A DNA stretch of 64,000 nt from JAMWZF01 sp041628615 (GTDB lineage: Bacteria > Pseudomonadota > Alphaproteobacteria > Rhodobacterales > Rhodobacteraceae). This document shows positions 37,170-46,868 of this stretch, in pieces. Both the position numbers and the translations under genes were made by a program. Numbering within the stretch: the first letter of the stretch is position 1; the number at the start of each line of letters is the position of its first letter. The stretch lies in NCBI GenBank assembly GCA_041628615.1, contig JBFKOW010000001.1, positions 1-64,000 of the forward strand, written 5' to 3'. The notes beneath the pieces are model-generated. The model had not been told where the DNA came from, searched no databases, and saw only the letters and a list, made by a program, of their open reading frames with translations.

Positions 37170-37943
37170 ATGAAGCCCGTCATCGAAACCGCCCGTGGCC
37201 TGTCGGCCTGCGCGACCTGGTTTCTCGGCACCCCCGTCGTCAACGCCCGTGTCGCGGTCGGTGCCGGGAACACGCAGGACGCCCGCGCGATCTATGCCCG
37301 CCATTGCCAACGGTTTCTCGACACCTGTCGCATCACCGTGGAACTGGACGGGGAGCCGCCCGCCGCGGGCCGCGGGTGCGTGCTGTGCCACAACGAATCC
37401 TCGTTTCCCGACCTGATGGCCTACATGGTGTCGGTTCTGAACCACGCCGACCGGGTCGCGGCCGCGGATATCTACAGGTACTTCCCGTTCGCGCGGGGGG
37501 CCTTCGCCCGGATCGGTTTCGAGATGGTCCGGCGCGGCAACCGCGCCGCCACCGACGCGCTGATCGGCAGAATGATCGAACGGCTCCGCGAAGGGGAGCG
37601 TGTCGCCTGGGGCGGGGAAGGCGCGCTGTCGGGCACCGACGGGGTCAGGCGGTTCAAGATCGGGGCCAGCCTGATTGCCATCGGGGCGGGCGTTCCGGTG
37701 ATCCCGATCGCGATTCACGGCGGACATCACACCATGCCGCTGGGATCGGTGCGCGCGCGGCCCGGCACGATCCGCATACGCTTTGGCCCCCCCGTCGCCA
37801 CCGAGGGCCTGACCGCGGCAGATGCCCGTGACCTGGCGGATCGCCTCCGGTCCTGCGTGTCGGGCATGTATTCGGACCTCGCAGGGCGCGCATCCGCGCG
37901 GGTTCCGGGACCCGATGACGCGGCGCCGGACGAGAGACGGTAG
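37170..37943 (+). CDS. PlsC-like acyltransferase with altered motif I
   Basis: 257 aa. Shows 1-acylglycerol-3-phosphate acyltransferase features: motif III/IV equivalents WGGEGALSGTDGVRRFKIGA and GVPVIPIAIHGGHHTMP near the expected spacing. Motif I, normally NHxSxxD with a catalytic His, reads NESSFPD here, i.e. Glu at the His position (a His lies just before it, in CHNESS). Codon use is a little less GC3-biased than in neighbouring genes. It may be a divergent acyltransferase or have lost this activity. No Shine-Dalgarno is clear upstream of ATG 37170. Confidence 0.75.
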   Translation: MKPVIETARGLSACATWFLGTPVVNARVAVGAGNTQDARAIYARHCQRFLDTCRITVELDGEPPAAGRGCVLCHNESSFPDLMAYMVSVLNHADRVAAADIYRYFPFARGAFARIGFEMVRRGNRAATDALIGRMIERLREGERVAWGGEGALSGTDGVRRFKIGASLIAIGAGVPVIPIAIHGGHHTMPLGSVRARPGTIRIRFGPPVATEGLTAADARDLADRLRSCVSGMYSDLAGRASARVPGPDDAAPDERR

Positions 37944-38013
37944 CGGTTGGACGCAGCGCCCGCGCCGGGGGGCTGCGGCCGCCGGGGCCGGGGCCCGTCG
38001 ATAGCTCCCGAGC

Positions 38014-40812
38014 CTAGTGCGCCGCGGCCCAGGTCGGCCCGTGCCCGGCATCGACCACCAGCGGCACGTCGAAGCGCACCGCCGGGTCGGCGGCCCCTTC
38101 CATCACCTTCCGCGCCGCGGCGACGAGATCGTCCACCGCGTCCTCGGCCACCTCGAACAACAGTTCGTCGTGGACCTGCAGCAGCATCTTCGCGGGCAGG
38201 TCCGCGATCGCCGCCGGCATCCGCACCATCGCCCGGCGGATCACGTCCGCCGCGGTGCCCTGGATCGGGGCGTTGATCGCCGCCCGCCGCGCGAAGCCCG
38301 CGCCGGGACCCTTGGCGTTGATCTCGGGGGTGTGGATCTTGCGGCCGAACAGGGTCTGGACGTAGCCGTGTTCCTTCGCGAAGGCCACGGTGTCGTCCAT
38401 GTAGGTGCGGATGCCGGGGAAGCGTTCGAAGTAGCGGTCGATGAAGCCCTGCGCCTCGTCCCGCGGGATCCGCAGGTTGCGGGCCAGCCCGAAACCGGAA
38501 ATCCCGTAGATCACCCCGAAGTTGATCGCCTTGGCCTGCCGCCGCACGTCCGGGGTCATCTGGTCGAGCGGCACGCCGAACATCTCGGAGGCCGTCGCGG
38601 CGTGGATGTCCTGGCCGTCGCGGAACGCTTCCTTCAGTGCCGCGATGTCGGCGATATGGGCGAGGATGCGCAACTCGATCTGGGAATAGTCGAGCGATAC
38701 CAGGGCGTTGCCCGCCTCGGCCACGAACGCCTCGCGGATCCGGCGGCCTTCCTCGGTGCGCACCGGGATGTTCTGCAGGTTCGGGTCGGTCGAGGCGAGC
38801 CGGCCGGTATTGGCCCCGGTCTGGGCATAGGAGGTGTGGACCCGCCCGGTCTCGGGGTTGATGTGGGTCTGCAGCGCGTCGGTGTAGGTCGACTTAAGCT
38901 TCGACAACTGCCGCCAGTCGAGCACGAGGCGCGGCAGTTCGTGTTCGGTGGCGAGGTCCTCGAGCACGTCCGCCGGGGTCGACCAGGCGCCGGTCTTTCC
39001 GCGCTTGCCGCCGGGCAGGCCGAGATCGTCGAACAGGATCTCGCCCAGCTGCTTGGGCGAGCCCACGTTGAACGGCCGGCCGGCGGCCCTCTGGATCTCG
39101 TCCTCCAGCGCCGCCATCTTCTGCGAGAACGCGTTCGACATCCGGCTGAGGGTGTCGCGGTCGACCCTGATGCCGTGCCGCTCCATCTGCGCCAGCACCG
39201 GCACCAGCGGCCGTTCCAGCGTCTCGTAGACGGTGGTGACGCGGTTGCGGTGCAGTTGCGGCCGGAAGGTCTGCCACAGGCGCAGGGTGATGTCGGCATC
39301 CTCGGCGGCGTAGGTCACCGCCGCGTCGATCGGCACCCGGTCGAAGGTCTTCTGCGCCTTGCCGGTGCCGATCAGCGACTTGATCTCGATCGGGTTGTGG
39401 CCGAGGTAGCGTTCGCTCAGCGCGTCCATGCCGTGGCCGTGCAGCCCGGAATGCAGCGCGTAGGACATCAGCATGGTGTCGTCGATCGGGGCCACGTCGA
39501 TGCCGTAGCGGTCGAGCACCTTGGCGTCGTATTTCAGGTTCTGGCCGATCTTCAGGATCGCGTCGTCCTGCAGCACCGGGCGCAACAGGTCGAGGCAGTC
39601 CTCCAGCCCCATCTGCCCCTCGGCCAGCGCGTCCGAGCCGAACAGGTCGCCCTCCTCGGCGGCGCGGTGGGTCAGCGGGATGTAGCAGGCGTGGCCGGGA
39701 TCGACGCAGAGCGACACCCCGACGAGATCGCAGGTCAGTTCGTCGAGCCCGGTGGTCTCGGTGTCCACCGCGACGTAGCCGCGGGCGCGGATCCGGTCGA
39801 GCCAGGGGGCGAGCTCGGCGACCGAGGACACCCGTTCATAGCGCGCCTCGGCGAAGGCGGGGGCCTCGGGCGCCGGCGCCTCGGCACCGGCGGCCTCGGG
39901 ACGGGCCGCCTCGATGGCGGGCGGCGCGATGCCCAGCTTGTCGGCGATCCGCTTGGTGATGGTGCGGAACTCCATCTCGGCCAGGAAGCCCATCAGCCGG
40001 TCGGCGTCGGGTTCCCGGACCTCGAGATCGTCGAGCCCGAAATCGAGTTCCATGTCGCAGTCGAGCTGCACCAGCTTCTTGGACAGCTCGATCTGGTCGC
40101 GCTTGTCGATCAGGGTCTGGCGGCGCTTCGGCTGCGGGATCTCCTCCGCCCGGTCGAGCAGCGCCTCGAGCGAGCCGAATTCGTTGATGAGCAGCGCGGC
40201 GGTCTTGATCCCGATGCCGGGCGCGCCGGGGACGTTGTCGACGCTGTCGCCGGCCAGCGCCTGCACGTCGACCACCCGTTCCGGGCCGACGCCGAACTTC
40301 TCTTCCACGCCCTCGCGGTCGATGCGGCGGTTCTTCATCGGGTCGAGCATCTCGACCCCGTCGCCGACCAGCTGCATCAGGTCCTTGTCCGAGGACACGA
40401 TGGTCACCTTGCCACCGGCCTCGCGGGCGCGGCAGGCCAAGGTGGCGATGATGTCGTCGGCCTCGAAGCCCTCGATCTCCTTGCAGGCGATGTTGAACGC
40501 CTCGGTGGCCCGGCGGGTCAGCGGGATCTGCGGCCGCAGGTCCTCGGGCATCTCGTCGCGGTTGGCCTTGTAGTCGGGGAAAAGGTCGTTGCGGAAGGTG
40601 TGGCTGCCCTTGTCGAAGATCACCGCGACATGGGTGACGTCGCCGCCCTCGTTGCCCTCGACATAGCGCTGCAGCATGTTGACGAAGCCCGACACCGCGC
40701 CGACCGGCAGGCCGTCGGACTTGCGGGTTAGCGGCGGCAGCGCGTGGTAGGCGCGGAAGATGAACGCCGAACCGTCGATCAGGTGCAGGTGGCAGCCCTT
40801 GCCGAACGCCAT
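38014..40812 (-). CDS. polA: DNA polymerase I
   Basis: 932 aa, all three domains. 5'-3' exonuclease at the N-terminus (LHLIDGSAFIFRAYHALPP), 3'-5' exonuclease (YVAVDTETTGLDELT with Asp/Glu metal ligands, so proofreading is likely active) and polymerase: motif A SLDYSQIELRILAHIA, motif B RRQAKAINFGVIYG, motif C LQVHDELLFEVAE. Functions in Okazaki-fragment processing and repair. GGAGGAC precedes the ATG at 40812. Confidence 0.97.
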   Translation of the reverse strand: MAFGKGCHLHLIDGSAFIFRAYHALPPLTRKSDGLPVGAVSGFVNMLQRYVEGNEGGDVTHVAVIFDKGSHTFRNDLFPDYKANRDEMPEDLRPQIPLTRRATEAFNIACKEIEGFEADDIIATLACRAREAGGKVTIVSSDKDLMQLVGDGVEMLDPMKNRRIDREGVEEKFGVGPERVVDVQALAGDSVDNVPGAPGIGIKTAALLINEFGSLEALLDRAEEIPQPKRRQTLIDKRDQIELSKKLVQLDCDMELDFGLDDLEVREPDADRLMGFLAEMEFRTITKRIADKLGIAPPAIEAARPEAAGAEAPAPEAPAFAEARYERVSSVAELAPWLDRIRARGYVAVDTETTGLDELTCDLVGVSLCVDPGHACYIPLTHRAAEEGDLFGSDALAEGQMGLEDCLDLLRPVLQDDAILKIGQNLKYDAKVLDRYGIDVAPIDDTMLMSYALHSGLHGHGMDALSERYLGHNPIEIKSLIGTGKAQKTFDRVPIDAAVTYAAEDADITLRLWQTFRPQLHRNRVTTVYETLERPLVPVLAQMERHGIRVDRDTLSRMSNAFSQKMAALEDEIQRAAGRPFNVGSPKQLGEILFDDLGLPGGKRGKTGAWSTPADVLEDLATEHELPRLVLDWRQLSKLKSTYTDALQTHINPETGRVHTSYAQTGANTGRLASTDPNLQNIPVRTEEGRRIREAFVAEAGNALVSLDYSQIELRILAHIADIAALKEAFRDGQDIHAATASEMFGVPLDQMTPDVRRQAKAINFGVIYGISGFGLARNLRIPRDEAQGFIDRYFERFPGIRTYMDDTVAFAKEHGYVQTLFGRKIHTPEINAKGPGAGFARRAAINAPIQGTAADVIRRAMVRMPAAIADLPAKMLLQVHDELLFEVAEDAVDDLVAAARKVMEGAADPAVRFDVPLVVDAGHGPTWAAAH

Positions 40813-40872
40813 GCGGTCCTCCCTCTGGGTTTGCCACAGGGATGGGCCAGCGGGGGGCCGGAGTCCAGCCGG

Positions 40873-41346
40873 TCAGCCGCCGAAAAGGCCGCCGCCGAAG
40901 ATCTCGCCCATGTTCTCGACGATGGTGACGAGCAGGATCACGCCCGCCACCAGCAGCGCGATCCACCAGACGAAGTGGAACACGATGGCGGCGGCGCCGA
41001 GCGACACGCCGCAGGCCGGCAGCCGCCAGTTCTCGCGCCGCAGCGCCGAGCCGAGCGACAGCAGGATGGCGAGCAGCCCCAGGCCCGGCGCGGCCAGCGC
41101 GGCGACGTGCGACAGCGGCGCGGTGTCCTGCGCGGGCACGGCGGCGGCGGGCAGGCCGAAGAACGACCGCCAGGCCGAGCGGCGGATCTCGCCCGCGATC
41201 TCGCCGATCTGGGCGCCGATCGACGGCTGCGGCTGGCTTGCCGGGGCGAAGATCTGCCAGAACACGAGCCCGAGCGCCAAGCCGCCGGCGAGCACGGCCC
41301 AGAGCCCCCAGGTTCGAACCAGTCGCGGTGCGGTCAGGTCTGTCAT
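40873..41346 (-). CDS. Small membrane protein of unknown function
   Basis: 157 aa from ATG 41346, with membrane helices at about 10-30, 78-96 and 108-140 (FHFVWWIALLVAGVILLVTIVE). Ends in a Gly/Phe tail. It lies directly upstream of polA on the same strand, 60 bases away, so co-transcription is possible. No family recognised. Confidence 0.75.
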   Translation of the reverse strand: MTDLTAPRLVRTWGLWAVLAGGLALGLVFWQIFAPASQPQPSIGAQIGEIAGEIRRSAWRSFFGLPAAAVPAQDTAPLSHVAALAAPGLGLLAILLSLGSALRRENWRLPACGVSLGAAAIVFHFVWWIALLVAGVILLVTIVENMGEIFGGGLFGG

Positions 41347-41477
41347 GCGGTTCCTCCGGTCGCGGGTCGGCGGCACCCGAGCATGCAAATCCGGCGACAA
41401 TGAGGAGGCCGCCCCGGCGCGCGGCGGGACCGGTCCGAATCTGCTAGACTGGGCCCGGACCAGTCAGGGGGGCGTCC

Positions 41478-41837
41478 ATGTCAGACTTTCTCATCCACAT
41501 TCACACCGGGCCGGAGAACCCGACCAAGGCGGCGCTGGGCCTGCTGGTGGCGCTGACCGCGGCGAAGGAGGGCCACGCGGTCCGTCTGTTTCTTGCCGGC
41601 GACGCGGTGCACCTGCTGGCCCCGGCCCATGCCGACGTGACCGGCGAGGGCACCGGCCGGGTCGGCGACCACCTAGAGGGGCTGAAGGCGCGCAACGTGC
41701 CCTTCGTGCTGTCGGGGATGTCGGCCAAGGCCCGGGGCTACGACGACGGCCTGCTGGCGGGCTACCACGCGAAGTTCGGGATGCCCGACGTGCTTGTCGG
41801 GCTGGCCCACGAGGCGGGGACGGTGCTGTGCTATTGA
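41478..41837 (+). CDS. DsrE/DsrF-like protein
   Basis: 119 aa with the DsrE fold pattern: LIHIHTGPENPTKAALGLLV, AVRLFLAGDAVHLLAP and NVPFVLSGMSAKARGYD. One Cys, next to the C-terminus (LCY). DsrE proteins include sulfur-relay and peroxiredoxin-like members; without the conserved internal Cys of TusD, a role in sulfur transfer is doubtful. TAGACT (41444-41449) is a possible -10 element; a GGGGGG ribosome site precedes the ATG. Confidence 0.82.
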   Translation: MSDFLIHIHTGPENPTKAALGLLVALTAAKEGHAVRLFLAGDAVHLLAPAHADVTGEGTGRVGDHLEGLKARNVPFVLSGMSAKARGYDDGLLAGYHAKFGMPDVLVGLAHEAGTVLCY

Positions 41838-41853
41838 CCGGGAGGTCCGGCCG

Positions 41854-42279
41854 GTGCGCTGGCTAAAGCGGGCCGCGCTGGTCCTCGCGGTCGCGGCGGC
41901 GGCCTATCTCGGCTGGAGTTCGGCGGCCGGACCGATGCAGGCCAAGCGGCAGGTCCATGCCTTCGCGGCGGCGCTGGCGGACTGCGCGCCGCTGGAACAG
42001 GCGGTCACCTACCGGCTGCGCGGCGGCGTGTTGCGCCGGGCGGTGCTCGGGGCGTCGGGGGGCGCCTGCGGGTTCGAGCTTCAGGCCCTCGCCCCGACGC
42101 CGCAATTCGTCGTCTGCGCGGTGCCTCTGGAGCGGATGCCGGCGCTGGCCGAGAGTTTCGGCCGGCAGGCCGACGCCATCGGCCATTTCGGCGGTCTGCG
42201 GGTGCAGATCGACATCGGCGCGGAGGATCCGCTGCAAGTGGCGCTGAACGGGCCGGAGTGCCGGACCGAAAGCCGCTAG
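41854..42279 (+). CDS. Small membrane-anchored protein of unknown function
   Basis: 141 aa from GTG 41854, chosen because GGGAGGT lies 7 bases upstream. One N-terminal hydrophobic segment (LKRAALVLAVAAAAYLGWSS), then a soluble region with four Cys residues, probably periplasmic. It begins 17 bases after the DsrE-type gene and is probably co-transcribed. Stop shares CTAG (42276-42279) with the convergent GNAT gene. Confidence 0.7.
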   Translation: MRWLKRAALVLAVAAAAYLGWSSAAGPMQAKRQVHAFAAALADCAPLEQAVTYRLRGGVLRRAVLGASGGACGFELQALAPTPQFVVCAVPLERMPALAESFGRQADAIGHFGGLRVQIDIGAEDPLQVALNGPECRTESR

Positions 42280-42866
42280 GCGCGGCGCATTGCGCGCCCG
42301 GCGAAGGCCACGCCGGCCAGCCGCTTCTCGAAGCGCCAGACCGACAGCGTGAACGGGCCCTCGGCGGTTTCGACCGCCAGCGGCCGCACCCCGGCGTCGA
42401 CCCATCCGGCCCGGGCATAGAACCGGGCCGCGCGGGTGTTGCCGACGGTGCAGGCCAGCCAGGCGTCACGGACCCCGGCGGCGGCCATCCGCGCCTCCGC
42501 CGCCGCCATCAGCCGGGCGGCGAAGCCGCTGCCGATCCGGTCCGGCGCGACGTAGAACTGGTCGAGTTCGTCGCCGTTGATCCGCAGGAACCCGGTCGGC
42601 GCCCCGACCGGCCCGGTGACGAGGATCTGGGCCCGGTGCCGCCGGATCCGGCGCAGGAAGTCGTCGGGGGAGCGCAGCGCCTCGAGCGCGGCCGGCACGA
42701 TCCCGGCATGGCCGAGGCGCCAGCCGGCGGTCCAGAGATCGGCGATCGCCGCGGCCTCGCCGTCGGCGGGACGCCGCAGGGCGGGCAGGTCGGTCCGCTC
42801 AGGCAGCGCCCTTGCCTTCGGCCGCCTCGCGGTGGACGAACCTCGCGTCGCAGTAGGGGCATTCAA
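42276..42866 (-). CDS. GNAT family N-acetyltransferase
   Basis: 196 aa. Acetyl-CoA-binding segment [19 protein letters not shown] and the C-terminal [18 protein letters not shown] are typical of GNAT. The fold begins only at about residue 27 ([17 protein letters not shown]). The only ATG (42866) forces a 68-base overlap with the upstream zinc-finger gene; a CTG at 42806 would remove most of it, so the true start is uncertain. Substrate unknown. Confidence 0.85.
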   Translation of the reverse strand: MNAPTATRGSSTARRPKARALPERTDLPALRRPADGEAAAIADLWTAGWRLGHAGIVPAALEALRSPDDFLRRIRRHRAQILVTGPVGAPTGFLRINGDELDQFYVAPDRIGSGFAARLMAAAEARMAAAGVRDAWLACTVGNTRAARFYARAGWVDAGVRPLAVETAEGPFTLSVWRFEKRLAGVAFAGRAMRRA

Positions 42867-42987
42867 CCGCGCCGGTGGCGGGGTCTAGCGACAGCCAGAC
42901 CCGGGGATGGCCGAGCGCGCCCTCCCCCCCGTCGCAGGCGATGCGCCAGGCGTCGACGATGCGGGTCTCGGGCGGGGGGATCGGCAT
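42799..42987 (-). CDS. zf-CHCC (NDUFS6-like) zinc-finger protein
   Basis: 62 aa. Ligand set matches the CHCC domain: Cys in WRIACDGG, His in GHPRVW, then [10 protein letters not shown]. The family is related to the NDUFS6 subunit of complex I and is widespread in alphaproteobacteria. It precedes and overlaps the GNAT frame. Confidence 0.88.
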   Translation of the reverse strand: MPIPPPETRIVDAWRIACDGGEGALGHPRVWLSLDPATGAVECPYCDARFVHREAAEGKGAA

Positions 42988-43079
42988 GGTGCGGCCCTCT
43001 TTCGGTTCTGGTCCTTCCGCTTCGCAAAACCGCCCGCCGCCGTCAAGCGAACCGGCGCCGCGGCGGCGTCCGTCGCGCG

Positions 43080-43445
43080 TCAGTCGCGCGGCAGCATCCG
43101 GCCCAGCGGCCGCCCGCCGATGATGTGCACATGCAGGTGCGGCACCTCCTGCACCCCGTCGCCGCGGGCGTTCGAGATCGCGCGGAACCCGTCCTCGACC
43201 CCGGTCATCCGGCAGACCTCGCCGATGGCGCGCATGAAGCCCTCGATCTCCTCGGCGCCGGCCTGCTGGCAGAAATGGTCGAGCGAGGTGTAGGGCCCTT
43301 TCGGGATCACCAGCACGTGGACCGGGGCCTGCGGGGCGATGTCCTCGAAAGCGAGCGCGTGGTCGTTCTCGTAGACCGTCCGGTTCGGGATCTCGCCGCG
43401 CAGGATCCGGGCAAAGATGTTCTGGTCGTCGTAGGCGAAGTCCAT
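43080..43445 (-). CDS. HIT family nucleotide hydrolase/transferase
   Basis: 121 aa. The His-triad is intact: HLHVHIIGG near residue 100; the N-terminus reads [16 protein letters not shown] as in bacterial HinT. Hydrolyses AMP-linked compounds (phosphoramidates). GAGGAG lies 9 bases before ATG 43445. Follows the glycosyltransferase gene by 44 bases on the same strand. Confidence 0.95.
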   Translation of the reverse strand: MDFAYDDQNIFARILRGEIPNRTVYENDHALAFEDIAPQAPVHVLVIPKGPYTSLDHFCQQAGAEEIEGFMRAIGEVCRMTGVEDGFRAISNARGDGVQEVPHLHVHIIGGRPLGRMLPRD

Positions 43446-43489
43446 GCCGAAGGCTCCTCTGTCGGGTCGGGGCGTTCGTAGCGTCTCGA

Positions 43490-45067
43490 TCAGTCGGCGA
43501 AAAGGTAGGGCGTGTCGGCGATCGAGCGCGCCACCTCCGGCGGCACCGTCAGGAACTGGCCCAGGGCCGGAGCGTTCTCGTCTACCCCGGCGCCCTGCCG
43601 GATCCGGCCGTAATTGGCGAGGTTGGCGTCGCGGATGCGGTCGCTTTCGTAGATCACGTCGAAGCGGATGGTCGGCAGCAGCTGCTGCAGGGTCTCTTCC
43701 GAGGTCTGCTCCCCGGCCAGCCCGATCCGCTTGGCATGGCCGATCAGGTAGTCGTCGGTGAAGTCGCACTCCACCTCCAGCAACCGCGAGGTGGCGCGGT
43801 CGGCGTAGAAATCCTGGATCAGGTCCATCGAGGCGGTGTCGAGGCAGATGATGAGCCGGTCGGTCTCGTAATAGTCGTAGAGCATCCGCATCAGCGCCCG
43901 GCGGTGGCGCTGCCGCTTTTCCAGCGTGGTCTGGATGCCGCCGAGATCGGGCAGGTCGGTGGCTTCCTCGTTGAACAGGTAGTCGATCGCCGGGATGTTG
44001 GTGTGGTGCTTGATCGAGCCCACCAGCCGCTTGGCGACGTGCCATTTCTTGCAGGCCACGATCATCAGTTCCCGTTCCCGACCGAGGCTGGCCTCGGTCT
44101 CCCAGAACCGCGAGGCGAAGCGCCGCCCGATCCGGCCCCGCCCGGTGAGGAACCTGTAGAGCCGCACGCCTTCGTTGGAGATCAGGAAATCGTTGCGGTC
44201 CGAGGCATAGAGCACCCCCAGCCGGCGCTTCAGCTCGGTCGCCTCGGGGCTGATCTTGCGGGCGAACAGGTAGTCCTGGCTCAGCAGCAGGTCGTAATGG
44301 TCGTTGTAGAAGGTCACCGGCATCCCGTAGTCCGAGAACATCAGGAAGGTCAGGGTCCGGTTGCGGATCTCGGCATCGGGGACGAGGTGCCGGACGAGGG
44401 TCTGGAAGAACGTCTCGTCCGGGATCCAGGTGGTGGCGAAGAAGCGCGTCACGTCCCGCCGTTCGCGGCAGAATTCGAGGATCCATTCGATGGTGCGCCG
44501 CCGCAGGCACCACCATTGCGAGCCGATCATCACCTGGATGTCGGACGGCACCTGCCGGGTCAGGCCCAGCTTCCGTTGCAGGTTGAAGGCGGTGTAGAAG
44601 CGCCATTTCTGGGTCCGCTCGTTGAAGAAGTGGCGGTAGATCAGCCGCTCCTCCTTCATCCCGGTCTTGATCCAGTCGCTTTCGAAGAAATCGAAGCTCT
44701 CGATGTAGTCGGCGTCCTCGGCCTCGAGGAAGTCGTGGGCGTACCGGGCCGACTTGATCGCCATGCAGTCGCCCGAGAGCATGTAGAAATGGGTGGCGCG
44801 GGGGAAGGCGTCCACCGCCGCCTCGATGGCGTAGAGGCTGGCCTGCACGAGGCTCCACTCGCCCCAGCCGCAGCGGACCCGCCGCCGGGCGAAGGTGACG
44901 TTGGGATTGTCGGCAAGCGCGGCGCGGATCCGGTCGTAGGCCGACCGGGGCGCGCGGGCGTCGAAGTGGATCGCCATGTAGTCGCCCACGGCGGTCAGCT
45001 GCTCGGCCTGCTGGATGATCGCATCCGGATCCTTGTGACACAGCAAGATGAACGCGATTTTCGCCAT
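43490..45067 (-). CDS. GT14-like glycosyltransferase with DUF5928-type extension
   Basis: 525 aa. N-terminal half (about 1-260) follows core-2/I-branching beta-1,6-N-acetylglucosaminyltransferases: [54 protein letters not shown]. The C-terminal half (about 280-525) is a separate domain, matching what is annotated DUF5928 in Rhodobacteraceae. Likely builds a surface polysaccharide or glycolipid. Divergent from a sulfotransferase gene across 139 bases. Confidence 0.85.
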   Translation of the reverse strand: MAKIAFILLCHKDPDAIIQQAEQLTAVGDYMAIHFDARAPRSAYDRIRAALADNPNVTFARRRVRCGWGEWSLVQASLYAIEAAVDAFPRATHFYMLSGDCMAIKSARYAHDFLEAEDADYIESFDFFESDWIKTGMKEERLIYRHFFNERTQKWRFYTAFNLQRKLGLTRQVPSDIQVMIGSQWWCLRRRTIEWILEFCRERRDVTRFFATTWIPDETFFQTLVRHLVPDAEIRNRTLTFLMFSDYGMPVTFYNDHYDLLLSQDYLFARKISPEATELKRRLGVLYASDRNDFLISNEGVRLYRFLTGRGRIGRRFASRFWETEASLGRERELMIVACKKWHVAKRLVGSIKHHTNIPAIDYLFNEEATDLPDLGGIQTTLEKRQRHRRALMRMLYDYYETDRLIICLDTASMDLIQDFYADRATSRLLEVECDFTDDYLIGHAKRIGLAGEQTSEETLQQLLPTIRFDVIYESDRIRDANLANYGRIRQGAGVDENAPALGQFLTVPPEVARSIADTPYLFAD

Positions 45068-45206
45068 TGCGGAAGCGACCTGCTCGACCCTTGGGGCACC
45101 GTTTACGCTTGATAGCTTAATCCGGTGTTGAATAAGAAGGCTTGATTGCCGATCCTGCGGCCTAACGAGACGCCGACAAGGCCGCGCGACGCATCGAGGA
45201 GAGCAG
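45068..45206. promoter_or_regulatory. A/T-richer divergent promoter region
   Basis: Between glycosyltransferase and sulfotransferase genes. Holds the least GC-rich stretch of the neighbourhood (about 45098-45145) with TTGATA (45109-45114) and AATAAG (45131-45136), 16 bases apart, a plausible but imperfect promoter for the sulfotransferase. GGAGAG precedes its ATG. Confidence 0.45.
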
Positions 45207-46022
45207 ATGGGGTTCCCCGGGACCTGGATGACCGAGTCCGAGAGCGTGGTCTACCGCGTGGTGCCGAAATGCGCCTGCTCGTCGATCGGCCAGATCATGT
45301 TCTACTCCGACCACGGCCGGTTCTTCGACGGCGACATCCACGACGCGACCGAGGGCCTGCACAAGTGGGCGCTGGAGGACAGCCAGCCGAAGATCACCGC
45401 CAACGTGCGCAGCCACGGCTCGTATGCCTTCACCTGCGTGCGCAATCCCTACACCCGGATCCTGTCGTCCTTCTTCGACAAGATCTGCGGCATCCAGCGC
45501 AACGGCAAGCGCTACCGCGGCAACCTCGTGCCGCTGCTGGTCCAGAAATACGGGATCGAGGTGGGCGAGCCGCCGGATTTCGAGTTCGACCAGATCCGCA
45601 GCTTCCGCCGCTTCCTGCTGTTCGCCCGCGACACCGTCCGCTGGCGGCGGCCGATGGAGCCGGACATCCACTGGTCGGCGATGTCGGGCCACATCTCGAC
45701 CTTCATCGTCAACGGCGGCACCTACGACAACATCTTCTGGACCGAGAAGTTCGACGAGGGGATGCAGTCGGTGCTCGACGCCATCGAGACCCCGGTGAAG
45801 GTCGATCTGGCGCAGGTACCCCGGTTCAACGAGAGCGAGGGCCACGGCCCGAAGCGCGCCCACCCGGTGGAGGACTACTTCGACGATCTCGCGATGCACC
45901 TCGTCTACGAGATCTACAAGAAGGACTTCCAGCTGTTCCGCTACGACTTCGAGAACCCGGCCAACAAGATGCCCACGGGCGAGATCGACCTCGCCGAGGT
46001 CCACGCCAAGCTGGGCGACTGA
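45207..46022 (+). CDS. Sulfotransferase family protein
   Basis: 271 aa, cytosolic. PAPS-binding elements: 5'-phosphosulfate loop VVPKCACSSIGQIMFY (about 17-32) and 3'-phosphate segment FTCVRNPYTRILSSFFDKI. This is the Sulfotransfer_2 type that sulfates carbohydrates. The neighbouring glycosyltransferase and the following DUF115/sialyltransferase-like gene suggest a sulfated glycan, which is an inference from context. Confidence 0.88.
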   Translation: MGFPGTWMTESESVVYRVVPKCACSSIGQIMFYSDHGRFFDGDIHDATEGLHKWALEDSQPKITANVRSHGSYAFTCVRNPYTRILSSFFDKICGIQRNGKRYRGNLVPLLVQKYGIEVGEPPDFEFDQIRSFRRFLLFARDTVRWRRPMEPDIHWSAMSGHISTFIVNGGTYDNIFWTEKFDEGMQSVLDAIETPVKVDLAQVPRFNESEGHGPKRAHPVEDYFDDLAMHLVYEIYKKDFQLFRYDFENPANKMPTGEIDLAEVHAKLGD

Positions 46023-46114
46023 CCCCGCCGCCGACCGGGCCGCCGCAGAAACCGACTGGCCGAACCGGGTTCGCCCGCTACGTCCCTGCCGGTAGCAACC
46101 GACGGGGACGCGGG

Positions 46115-46858
46115 ATGATCGTGCTGATCCTGGGCAGCGGGCCGGCCGTGACCGACTGCGCCGCATGGCCGCGCCGGCCCTTCGACCGCATCGTGGCGAT
46201 CAACAACGCCCACGCGGTGCGTCCCGACTGGGACATCTGCATCCATCCCGAGGACTTTCCCGAGGACCGCCGCCCCCGCCCCGGCCCGCGGCAGGGCCTG
46301 ATCGGGGCGGACGCCTATGTGCCGGTCCAGAACGCCTATGGCGGCTTCGTCTATGCCGGCGGCACGATGGCCTTCACCGCCGGCTACTGGGCGCTGGGCA
46401 CCCTGCGGCCCCGGGCGATCGCCTTTCTCGGCTGCGACATGACCTACCCCGCCGCCGGGCCGACCCATTTCTACGGCACCGGCGCGGCGGATCCGCTGCG
46501 CCCCGACGTGACGCTGCGCTCGCTCGAAGCCAAGTCCGCGCGGTTCATGATCCATGCCGCCGAGGCCGACTGCGCGGTGGTGAACCTGTCGCGGGCGCCG
46601 TCCAGCCGGCTGGTGTTTCCGCGCGCGCGTCCGGCGCAGCTTCCGGGCATCGCGCCGCAGCCCTACAACGCCAACTACGTCTGCACCGCCCGGGACGAGG
46701 AGGCGCGGCTGGGCTACCGGGTGCCGAGCGGGCGCTACTGGGAGGAGGCGGACCGCTTCGATCCCGCCGAGATCGACGCGCTGGACGCGCTGTGGCTGGC
46801 CGCGGCGACCGACCCGTCCGGCCGGGCCGCGACGCCGGCGGCAAGCGGCGCGGCCTGA
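46115..46858 (+). CDS. DUF115/GT42-like protein, possible glycan transferase
   Basis: 247 aa. N-terminal nucleotide-type loop VLILGSGPAVTD, DRIVAINNAHAVRPDWD, a GGTMAFTAGYWALGTLRPRA segment and FLGCDMTYP with a conserved Asp. This order (GxGP, later Gly-Gly/Ser-Gly helix, then G-x-D) resembles DUF115/MptE-like proteins and GT42 sialyltransferases. Similarity is only at motif level; function is not assigned. Follows the sulfotransferase by 92 bases on the same strand; convergent with adenosine kinase. Confidence 0.6.
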   Translation: MIVLILGSGPAVTDCAAWPRRPFDRIVAINNAHAVRPDWDICIHPEDFPEDRRPRPGPRQGLIGADAYVPVQNAYGGFVYAGGTMAFTAGYWALGTLRPRAIAFLGCDMTYPAAGPTHFYGTGAADPLRPDVTLRSLEAKSARFMIHAAEADCAVVNLSRAPSSRLVFPRARPAQLPGIAPQPYNANYVCTARDEEARLGYRVPSGRYWEEADRFDPAEIDALDALWLAAATDPSGRAATPAASGAA

Positions 46859-46868
46859 CCGGTTCCGG

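Noticed and set aside
36934..37173. 79-codon plus-strand frame in the gap before the PlsC-like gene
   Set aside because: No ribosome site, Arg/Ser-rich, no similarity to any protein I know.
38017..40731. A 904-codon open frame on the plus strand
   Set aside because: Lies opposite polA, whose domains are unmistakable.
41312..41330. GGTTCGAACC, tRNA T-loop-like
   Set aside because: Lies inside the coding region of a membrane protein and lacks acceptor and anticodon arms.
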